Below the pieces are notes generated by a model, which was not told the DNA's origin, did not search any database, and saw only the letters and a list, made by a program, of their open reading frames with translations. This document shows positions 32,401 to 33,179 of a DNA stretch of 33,179 nucleotides, piece by piece. Each line of letters opens with the position of its first letter. The stretch's first letter is position 1. This DNA is from JAGMES01 sp023128035 (lineage in GTDB: Bacteria > Bacillota > Halanaerobiia > DY22613). The stretch spans positions 1 to 33,179 of the forward strand of contig DAOVRZ010000060.1 in assembly GCA_030627905.1 (NCBI GenBank). Direction: 5' to 3'. The translations under genes were made by a program, and so were the position numbers.

Positions 32401-33179
32401 GATAAGGTGGCGGTGGTGTTTGAGGATGAGAAGATTAGCTATGCTAACTTGAATGAGAGAGCTAATGTGGTGGCGAGGGGGTTGAGGGATGAAAGGGGAG
32501 CTGGCCCTGAAGAGATCATTGGAATCTTAATGGAGCCTTCTATAGCTATGATAGTTTCGATTTTTGCAATATTGAAATCGGGTGCTGCATATCTACCAAT
32601 CGATCCAACTTACCCTGTGAGCCGAATAGAGTTTATGCTTTCGGACTCGAACAGCCGGATCTTATTAACTCAAAATCATTTGGCTCATAAAGTTAAATTT
32701 ACTGGAGAATTGATCATTGTTGATGATACCTTAAACGTAAATGATTTAAATAGCTCAAATTTAGAAAATATAAATAAACCAAATGATCTTGCATATGTAA
32801 TCTATACTTCCGGTTCAACAGGTAAACCAAAAGGAGTTATGGTAGAACATAAATCCTTGATTAATCTATGCAACTGGATCAACCATTATTACGAAATAAC
32901 TTCAGATGATCGTGGCACTAAATACGCTGGAGTTGGCTTTGATGCTTCTATAATTGAAATCTTCCCACTATTGATTGATGGAGGAGAGTTGCATATTATC
33001 TTTGAAGAGATTCGACTTAACTTAAAGAAATTGAACAATTATTATGAAATTAATCAGATTACGATAAGTTTTCTACCTACTCAAGTTGCAGAAAAATTCG
33101 TGGAATTAGAAAATAACTCACTACGCTATCTTCTAGCTGGAGGAGATAAACTAAAAACTTATCATAAAGGAAGTTATCA
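12592..33179 (+). CDS. NRPS2: giant nonribosomal peptide synthetase with doubly interrupted A domain (3' partial)
   Basis: The frame is open from ATG 12592 to the window edge: 20,588 nt, at least 6,862 residues, with no stop. Domain order is A1-PCP1, C2-A2-PCP2-E2, C3-A3-PCP3, C4-A4-PCP4, C5-A5-PCP5, C6-A6 (incomplete). Carrier serines are S554, S2479, S3977, S5038 and S6078. Each C domain has an intact HHxxxDG motif, and the E domain has HHLIVDGVSW, EGHGRE and FNYLGQFD. The protein starts with an A domain and no C domain, so it probably starts the chain. C3, just after E2, begins LTPLQEGMLYH (DCL type), whereas C2 and C4-C6 begin with (S/F)AQKR (LCL type), so domain types agree with the epimerase position. 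A2 contains an inserted B12-radical-SAM unit and an inserted PP-loop unit, described separately. A terminator separates it from the upstream genes. At least the rest of A6 and a carrier domain lie beyond the window. Confidence 0.95.
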   Translation, partial: MKNTLENLFYQIVDQFPEKIAIEYGKKSITYFELDQMSNSIANFILSKKLKKGARIGVILDDRIDYITLVLGILKSGCTFVPFDPSYPSKRLETMVDIVDFTLFFADQDNFSLVSSLFLSSEKKPEILEHSEITSKEQPNNRPPLQNEPNDPIYIYFTSGSTGRPKGILGRYKGLVHFIKWEIETFQINENFRTSQFTTPSFDAFLRDVFVPLCSGGTLCIPESNDILLSANKLTHWINQSKINLIHCVPSLFRMILTNDLNAEDFQELKYILMSGERINPKDLRRWYSIFGERTQLVNLYGPSETTMVKTYYLIKEEDKNRASISIGQPMKGARVLILDDNLKPCQQEMVGEIYIRTPFMTLGYYKDPELTQERFIQNLYSNNPDDKLYKTGDLGRILANGNIELIGRKDYQVKIRGVRVELGDIESQLLTHEKIKEVVVIDKKNADDEIYLAAYVVTEDKISAGELKEYLSDHLPEYMIPNYFFLMESFPLLPNGKIDRKALPEPDYRMTSGVEYVAPETEIEKKLTEIWSKILRVEEIGVKDNFFDLGGHSLKVTLVQSKISKELNAEISLRAIFESPTIEELAAIISKQSQKSFSAIKSIEKREYYPVSFAQKRLFALNQVMGDNLGYNMPRAFMVKGELDQKKMEKALQKLVNRQESLRTSFTVIEEEPVQIIRDNVELNIQYFNSQSFSDDEIKEIVNQFIQPFEFEQTPLFRVGVIKDKERQLILFDMHHIISDGISMNILIEEFFALYNDADLPEQKVQYKDFAVWQEELVNSGEVQRWEDYWVDVLDGELPVLNLPTDHPRPSIKGYDGDSYYFKIDQELSAKLNQLANKHGATLYMTLLAFYNILLSKYSRQEDIIVGTPVAGRIHPDLENIIGMFVNTLPMRNYPKPSKTFTEFLSEVKENTLKAFDNQAYQMDILVEKLDLERDMSRNPLFDVMLVLQNQIEKSGRQLGNVDIEPYQFELKRSKFDFILFATETTDGIYFEFEYNTDLFNKETIESMADHFKQILISVIENDFASKLSLAEIELISKEEKDLLFKFNDFILDYPRDKTIYQLFEEQAKNTPEAIAVIFEDQKLTYKEVNHRSNKLARVLRKNGVMKETVVGLMLNRSPKMVISLLAILKAGGAYLPIDPSYPKERILYMLKNSNAKILLTDSKLIKDISFISLENIDENKPEIVVTKTHPYIKTFDQLPMLDRSYIDFSKYKNKIGMASVNNSISLQATRGCPYLCLYCHKVWSKSHVYRSAENIYQEIEYYYKRGVKNFSILDDCFNLNRENSARLFKLIKKNRLDVKIFFPNGLRGDLLTPDYIDLMVEAGTVNINLSLETASPRLQKAVKKYLDIDKFKNVMDYIATQHPNVILELATMHGFPTETEEEAKMTLNFIKDVKWIHFPYIHILKVFPNTEMEEFALNNGVAKEDILKSVGLAYHELPETLPFPKSFTRKYQSNFLNEYFLNPERLKKVLPVQLKVIDEDALLQKYNAYLPTEVKKIEDVLEFAGIEDFILPEISKTKYVPEIFETSLIREAKNTAEVKKILLLDLSQHFSSHSMLYKVAEQPLGLLYLMTYIKEKFGEKIDGRIYKSGTDFDSFAELKAIIDEYQPDLIGIRTLSFYKDFFHQTVSNLRIWGINVPIITGGPYATSEYTTILKDKNIDLVIMGEGEFIFTELLNEMFKNDFKLPSYEVLSSIEGIAYRQRLETNLSRKVLLIDQINDIISVESPENLEPLNTAKNLAYVMYTSGTTGKPKGIMVEHRQVNNCIFWMQDEFKLNEEAAIVQRTNLTFDPSVWEIFWPLYIGAKVKLLNSEQGKDADYLIDLMIEDKSLTMMYCPASLVIGMTYLLNSKNFEGKLSLQWLLIGAEAISPEVVKNFYSYFDGKIVNTYGPTECTINNTYYHLDKNEELKTVPIGRTVANNQIYILSKDLQLLPIGMTGEICIAGESVARGYINNPAETSESFVGNPFGEGKLYKTGDMGRILNDGNIEILGRVDDQVKIRGYRIEPGEIESALIKHDSINDAIVVVKDKNEKNKEIETCKTCGITSAYSVSIKDRSCDICADISHYKEIADHYFQAPTDLENLISKVNQDKTHTGESKYDCLLLYSGGLGSAYALYQLVDMGLNVLTVTFDNGYFAGSDLKNIKMITEKLGVDHVVLAHEKTGQILKESLHSAYTVCNGCFFISSSLAVEYARKNDINLVIGATLSRGQIIENKLYKQFKQGVSDVEAIEKELSTLQKMTPAMNRHIFDLINIPSVDDGTIYDEVKSIDFYRYFDITNQEMISYLINQDSYWKTRKHYAVYSTNCPIKQIGDYYHLQETGYHYYGSATSWEKRLGHITLENLQEDLNCKVTRKGFDNFARLIGFKKQHSNKEIETKYLCAYLVLEYELSFLEIREYLLKDLPDYMVPNAFVTLDKIPLTSNGKVDKKALPEPDSIIETNTEYLEPRNDKERKMANVWEEALGVDRVGVNDNFIELGGDSIKAIQLTSKLNNAGFDVKIRDVFTYQTIAELASHVNEAEVKESNYNIVSGELPLTGIQRWYFEEFDQSEYFTQSVLFELDQEIELEILQKAFNKLIEHHDTLRLNYHSKTNTLVYSNHYLDEEFTIETYDLANLTEKEQNQRLEVLGTTLKASFDLENSILIKSAYFDLGSRGKRLLITIHHLIVDGVSWRILLEDLLYIYQQLVKNEEILLPSKTASFMDWASLLITYSQSKKLKEEIPFWLKILETNSSLPIDLENGDNNVSREITITKELSRAETEKLLTKASKAYNTEINDLLLTALARTISHWTGKNEVLITLEGHGREEILDLDISRTIGCFTSMYPVNLTIDRLTELNEQIIGVKEQLRQIPDKGVGYLILKYLAKTPELQSEHDLDGIIFNYLGQFDREVNTALFRPGQESTGAEISLTKKRNALLEFGGLVADGKLMINLSYSQSCHHSTTAYDLLNSYMENLKKIIEHCDQVEVGCYTPADFPNTEVSQEFLNQIDKTKIEDIYSLTPLQEGMLYHYLLDSNSSQHFEQSSFTIEGELNIDYLEKAWNCVIQNNEVLRTIFSWKELKKPVQLVLRRNPSKITVHDFTDFNKDDLVDRLNELKEQDRGEQFVLENGPNLRLQVCNLLENEFEIIFSFHHILFDGWCLGIIYRELFAIYLKLQQGMKISELNKSVHKHYREYINWLKNQDQKKAAEFWQEYLNGFTTQTNLPTDYHNKEMISNQDTKKLEKSSEFGKKLEGLAKELKVTVNTLLQTAWGLLLQRYNNNNDVVFGTIVSGRAADIQGIEEMVGLFINNIPVRVQCEWDQRVSELLKEIYQESIDRQEFETNSLPEIKAQSELSGEKISLFESLFVFENYPVDQSLNQMDVGFVVKDYDAFELTNYDLNIEAIYAGEILELKFGYNTERFKAETIERMMEHYENLLTDMVYHPNKQIKDIEILIDHEKEQILEGFNQTEYEYPKDKTILQLIETQVECTPDKIAVVFDDQKITYRELNTLGNRWGRILREKGVAPDQLVGILVEPSLEMMIGIIGVLKAGGAYLPIDHKYPKQRIEYMLNDSKSQILLTQSHLQELFSVEIEVICIDEMLNGPRDEDLENLARVNKTKDLAYVIYTSGSTGQPKGVMIENRSLVNFCYWFNDYYQVTPSDRFTRYAGFGFDANISETFAPLIIGAETHILSDEIRLNLHRLNEYLEMNQITVTYLPTQMAEQFMKLENHSLKVLLTGGEKLKSFVKQKYRFCNNYGPTESTVCTTCMEIDQEYKNIPIGKPIYNHKVYVLDHNKNLQPIGIVGELCVSGIGLSRGYLNREDLTNEKFITNPFASGEKMYLTGDLVRWLPDGNIEYISRNDHQVKIRGFRIELGELESLLIGHSEIQETVVIDREDNNGSKYLIAYFVSNSDLARSEIRDFLLKKLPDYMVPSYFVQLDKLPLNAHGKIDKNALPNVDGNIEVTEYVAPTNELQEKLAKIWSDVLEIERIGIKDDFFALGGHSLKGTYLVSNIYKEMNVEIPLSKLFENPTIEELAEYIYTTSESEYSEIKILDKPKGYPAEYYPLSSAQKRIFIVDQLIEEKTTYNAPGAMIIEGNLDQESLLNAFKSLIQRHESLRTSFELVLEEPMQKIHDTVDFTIKHSKINEDFAEVNIDAIIKDFIRPFDLSLAPLLRVELLEMNDRYILMYDHHHIIADGKSFTILISELIQLYNGIELPELRMQYKEFASWQNQQLSSEQIKSQEEYWLNRFGVGDNSYSEIPVLQLPTDYARPAVLSFAGDTVQFTIEKELTKKLYGFSRKRGGTLYMILLSAINVLLSRYSGQEDIIIGSPIAGRNHADLTNISGMFVNTLAMRNAPKANITFAEFFTEVKVNSLKAYENQDYQFEMLVEKLKLDRDMSRNPLFDVMFTLQNYTHATVTLDDVKFIPYNIKSQITKFDLLFTGMEVNDETEFQVEYSTKLFKKETITRLTKHFKRILQALVSNPEVKISEIEMSTDEERKKLLVDFNDTAEKFTFDKSIHQLFEEQVERSADQVAVVFEDDQLTYRELNEKTNKLAHYLRMNGVKRDQIVGMMVDRSPEMIIGILAILKAGGAYLPIDPDYPKERIEFMLVDSNTQILLTQNHLISNVDFTGLVIDITDQTIFSGEETNLSNINEVDDLIYLIYTSGSTGKPKGVMIEHQNVSNLIQYEYAKTNVNYSTKVLQFASISFDVSFQEIFSTLLAGGELYLISQSMRNNISQLLEYIEEQNIEVLFFPAALLKFIFSEDEYSDILPKSVRHIIGAGEQMVVSDGLREYLKENHVYLHNHYGPSETHVVTTLTMNPFEDIPTLPSIGRPISNVQIYILDKNQKPTPIGVPGELVIGGRNVGRGYWNRPELTVEKFGSNPYATITGDDSGIKLYRTGDMARWNTDRTIEFLGRIDHQIKIRGYRIELGEIEGQLFKHPSIKEVAVVPREDQKGNNYLAAYIVENAEISVTDIRKYLSENLPEYMIPAHFVKLDQLPLTANGKVNIKALPDIAESNIKRGTEFVAPSNEVQEKLAKIWSEILDIEKIGVYDNFFEIGGHSLRAINIIARVYKDMNINLPLKEFFKNPTISQISQYIKDNKKVAYKSIQRVLDREYYPVMNYPTSSAQKRMFILHQLDSKSRNYNLPGAFFIEGEMDIARFEVTFSALVERHESLRTSFELVEGEYVQRIHESVEFKITHRKVDISDLERIVEEFVQPFDLRKAPLLRVELVEVGDRYLMIFDMHHIISDGVSMEIIIKDFLNLYMGYELLELPIQYRDFAVWQNDLIKSGLINKQEKYWLDLFNDREIPVLNLPIDHPRPKLMDYQGNAIHFDIDKELTKKLNNLASSNGATLYMVLLGVFNILLAKYSGQEDMIIGTPIAGRTHPDLESVIGMFVNTLVMRNAPKQDKTFVDFLREIKVNALMAYENQDYQFEMLVERLNLERDLSRNPLFDVMFALQNQMTSGVDFPDLKLSNYSIGNQVAKFDLTLNAFESEKELHFDLEYKTKLFKEETIKRITRHFVNLINEVVENPDYQIKEFQMISNEEKEQFLYGFNDTAVKYPTDITMHKLFEEISEKNADHIALVYDKKSLSYGELNEKANQVARLLLQKGVGSNTVVAIMMKRSFELVIGMLGILKAGGAYLPIDSSYPQERIEYMLEDSGAEILLTQKELTNNIQTDVEKIILDEEKNYSLDCSNIESINNPSDLAYIIYTSGTTGKPKGIMIEHRNITNTLQWYKDEYNLDHTDSTFQLFSIGFDAFVIALFGPLVSGVRVVLAKDEEVKNPLIIKQYIKKEEITHVNFVPSLYMSVLDCLTDEDVQSLKVVILGGEKISSKLVKKSKDLKSSLEMVNEYGPTENSIVSTICRDVNTDSNVTIGKPISNTRVYILDKYNQLVPQGVPGEICLSGNGLARGYLNRPELTDEKFTKNPYTTDVMYHTGDLGRWCPDGNIEFSGRIDHQVKIRGYRIELGEIESQLLNDDRIKEAVVLDKQDKTGNRYLVGYLVSDSELVISDIRENLLKTLPDYMIPVYFVKVDKIPLTPNGKIDRKELLKLDTLIKSETEYAAPRNDIEKILAEIWADVLDVKQVGINDNFFELGGQSLKAINVVSKIYKNLSVEILLGDIFKNPTISKLAEYIGGLEKSIYSEIDLASEDNIFPLSSAQKRVFLINQFEGIGISYNMPGVMIIDGDLDIARLEDAFKKLILRHEVLRTSFKVIEGNPKQIIHEDVEFEIVLLKLDDLRGEAEEIKEIVKGFVRLFDLTKAPLLRVGLIETNEHNYLLYDMHHIIADGVSMNILISDLIKFMDGEELPELKRQYKDFAVWQNKFLISDEIKKQEKYWLDHFIKDGEQLPVLQLPTDYQRPAILSFVGDTVKFSIGDALARQVNEFTSYHGGTLYMILLAAFNLLLAKYAGQEDIIVGSPIAGRSHPDLANMVGMFVNTLAMRNAPESDKSFVEFFSEVKENALKAFENQDYQFEMLIEKLEEKNLVPRDLSRNPLFDVMFVLQNLDSAAVQLNDLTFTPYKFENQTSKFDLTLTGSEFEDRIQFNLEYCTKLFKRETIDRMARHFVNILTEIVADPVKKIADFEMITGDEREQILYEFNDTAVDYLEDRVIHEIFEEVVERYPDKVAVVFEDEKISYANLNERANVVARGLRDERGAGPEEIIGILMEPSIAMIVSIFAILKSGAAYLPIDPTYPVSRIEFMLSDSNSRILLTQNHLAHKVKFTGELIIVDDTLNVNDLNSSNLENINKPNDLAYVIYTSGSTGKPKGVMVEHKSLINLCNWINHYYEITSDDRGTKYAGVGFDASIIEIFPLLIDGGELHIIFEEIRLNLKKLNNYYEINQITISFLPTQVAEKFVELENNSLRYLLAGGDKLKTYHKGSY
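13005..13130 (+). other. C-rich codon patch inside A1
   Basis: Codons around the A3 motif of A1 switch to C- and G-ending forms (TCG GGC TCC, ATC CTC GGC CGC TAC). The 60 nt from 13021 hold about 30 G/C, against roughly 20-21 in comparable stretches. The protein motif is ordinary. The patch looks like a recombined or converted segment from a donor with different codon use. Confidence 0.5.
16129..17721 (+). other. Cobalamin-radical SAM unit inserted in A2 (between motifs A2 and A3)
   Basis: About 530 residues (about 1180-1710) separate the A-domain stretch ending near ILLTDSKLIKD from its continuation at KVLLIDQINDI...LAYVMYTSG. The first part is a linker with FDQLPMLDRSYIDF, as found just before the core of BchE-like enzymes. 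The radical-SAM core follows, with cluster cysteines C1234, C1238 and C1241 in GCPYLCLYC, SILDDCFNLN, SLETASPRLQKAV and a PYIHILKVFPNTEM region. After a helical linker of about 115 aa comes a B12-binding-type domain (about 1541-1700): KILLLDLSQHF, QPLGLLYLMTYIKE, PDLIGIRTLSF, PIITGGPYAT, DLVIMGEGE and EGIAYR. Known relatives methylate unactivated carbons or do related B12-radical chemistry. The order, radical-SAM then B12, is the reverse of the usual one. The frame is intact across both borders. Confidence 0.88.
18688..18705 (+). repeat. 18-nt direct repeat at left border of PP-loop insertion
   Basis: AATAAAGAGATTGAAACC encodes NKEIET (residues 2033-2038) and recurs with one silent change (GAA to GAG) at 19699-19716. 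Deleting one copy plus the DNA between gives an ordinary A8-A9 region, ...VVVKDKNEKNKEIETKYLCAYLV, so the repeat marks the exact insertion borders. Confidence 0.85.
18706..19698 (+). other. Zinc-ribbon/PP-loop (AANH superfamily) unit inserted in A2 (between A8 and A9)
   Basis: These 331 residues (2039-2369) are foreign to an A domain. They open with two CxxC pairs (CKTC 2039-2042, CDIC 2057-2060), a zinc-ribbon arrangement. A PP-loop ATPase fold follows: YSGGLGS (2105-2111) at the SGGxDS position, LTVTFDNGYF, KLGVDHVVLA, CNGC (2177-2180) and NLVIGATLSRG. A C-terminal stretch has GYHYYGSATSWEKRLGH. The layout resembles N-acetyl-sugar amidotransferases (WbpG/WbuX) and PP-loop thiolases such as TtcA/TtuA, which adenylate a carbonyl and then deliver ammonia or sulfur. 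The PP-loop Asp is replaced by Gly. The usual insertion at this A-domain site is a methyltransferase. Family membership is well supported; the reaction, for example thioamide, amide or amidine formation, is inference. Confidence 0.82.
19699..19716 (+). repeat. 18-nt direct repeat at right border of PP-loop insertion
   Basis: AATAAAGAGATTGAGACC is the second copy of the NKEIET-encoding repeat (residues 2370-2375), 17 of 18 identical to 18688-18705 and in the same frame. The A domain resumes immediately with KYLCAYLV. Confidence 0.85.
20170..21510 (+). other. Epimerisation domain E2 of NRPS2
   Basis: The domain starts at LTGIQRWYFEE. It has HHLIVDGVSWRIL (H2660/H2661/D2665/G2666), EGHGREE, RTIGCFTSMYPV and FNYLGQFD, all in the expected order and spacing for an active E domain. 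It would epimerise the alpha-carbon of the residue held on PCP2, after or before the embedded tailoring steps. Confidence 0.92.
21541..24660 (+). other. NRPS2 module 3 (C3-A3-PCP3)
   Basis: C3 begins SLTPLQEGMLYHYL and has FHHILFDGW (H3126/H3127/D3131), the DCL form expected after an epimerase. A3 has YTSGSTGQPKG and NNYGPTEST, and the carrier serine is S3977. The specificity residues read DASYLGNVCK. A3 resembles the incomplete A6 of module 6 (both have LPTQxAExF and LLxGGxKLK), so these two may use related substrates. I cannot assign the amino acid. Confidence 0.88.
24661..27830 (+). other. NRPS2 module 4 (C4-A4-PCP4), predicted proline
   Basis: C4 begins PLSSAQKRIF with YDHHHIIADG (H4165/H4166/D4170), LCL type. 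A4 has YTSGSTGKPKG and HNHYGPSETHVV. The specificity residues read DVQFIAHVVK, matching the known proline codes (DVQxIAHVV-) at essentially every position. The carrier serine is S5038. This is the most secure substrate prediction in NRPS2. Confidence 0.88.
27831..30950 (+). other. NRPS2 module 5 (C5-A5-PCP5)
   Basis: C5 begins TSSAQKRMFILHQL with MHHIISDG (H5222/H5223/D5227), LCL type. A5 has YTSGTTGKPKG and NEYGPTENS. The carrier motif is LGGQS (S6078), with Gln in place of the usual His. The specificity residues read DAINIGEIVK and give no substrate I can name with confidence. Confidence 0.88.
30951..33179 (+). other. NRPS2 module 6 (C6-A6), cut by window end
   Basis: C6 begins PLSSAQKRVFLINQF with MHHIIADG (H6262/H6263/D6267), LCL type. 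A6 has YTSGSTGKPKG and runs out in the A4-A5 region after LLAGGDKLK. The readable specificity positions are D-A-I-F-L-G. The second half of A6 and the carrier lie outside the window. Confidence 0.88.

Noticed and set aside
1..33179. CRISPR array, tRNA or rRNA genes
   Set aside because: No regularly spaced short repeats and no tRNA- or rRNA-like segments were seen in the intergenic DNA. The repeated motifs are NRPS core motifs.

Overview
The window looks like one end of a nonribosomal-peptide biosynthetic island from an AT-rich, probably anaerobic member of the Bacillota. The evidence is low GC, heavy ATA/AGA/AAA codon use, strong GGAGG-type ribosome sites, a LysM spore- or wall-type protein and oxygen-sensitive radical-SAM chemistry. 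A Halanaerobiales or Clostridia-like host is a guess from style, not a demonstrated identity. Everything recognisable is on the + strand.

Left edge (1-1975): the last 40 codons of a transposase, then one decayed gene. A three-LysM protein was once fused in frame to a TolB/WD40-like beta-propeller. It has been split by a 113-bp palindromic MITE-like element (838-950) flanked by a 7-bp duplication ATTGTAT. The propeller half has since gained a frameshift and a nonsense codon. A clear terminator (1948-1975) closes this region.

Middle (2220-12235): a bimodular NRPS (C-A-PCP-C-A-PCP plus a degenerate terminal C/E-like domain, no thioesterase; A-domain codes read by eye as Glu and Asn), a SAM methyltransferase, and a stand-alone radical-SAM enzyme with a Cys-rich C-terminus. 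A strong hairpin terminator follows at 12402-12430.

Right (12592 to beyond the window end): a giant NRPS of at least 6,862 codons that starts directly with an adenylation domain. Its order is A1-PCP1 / C2-A2-PCP2-E2 / C3-A3-PCP3 / C4-A4-PCP4 / C5-A5-PCP5 / C6-A6 (cut off). The A2 domain is the outstanding feature because two complete enzyme domains are inserted in it. The first, between core motifs A2 and A3, is a cobalamin-binding radical-SAM enzyme whose two halves are in the reverse of the usual order, as if circularly permuted. The second, between A8 and A9, is a zinc-ribbon/PP-loop ATPase of the adenine-nucleotide alpha-hydrolase superfamily (N-acetyl-sugar amidotransferase/thiolase-like). 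It is bordered by an 18-nt direct repeat that encodes NKEIET on both sides. An epimerase domain follows in the same module.

Working model (inference): the giant NRPS starts a peptide. Its second residue is C-methylated or otherwise modified by the embedded B12-radical-SAM unit, possibly thiolated or amidated by the embedded PP-loop unit, and then epimerised. Pro is predicted at position 4. NRPS1 would act late, adding Glu and Asn, and would release the product with its terminal C-like domain. The stand-alone radical-SAM enzyme and methyltransferase would be tailoring enzymes.
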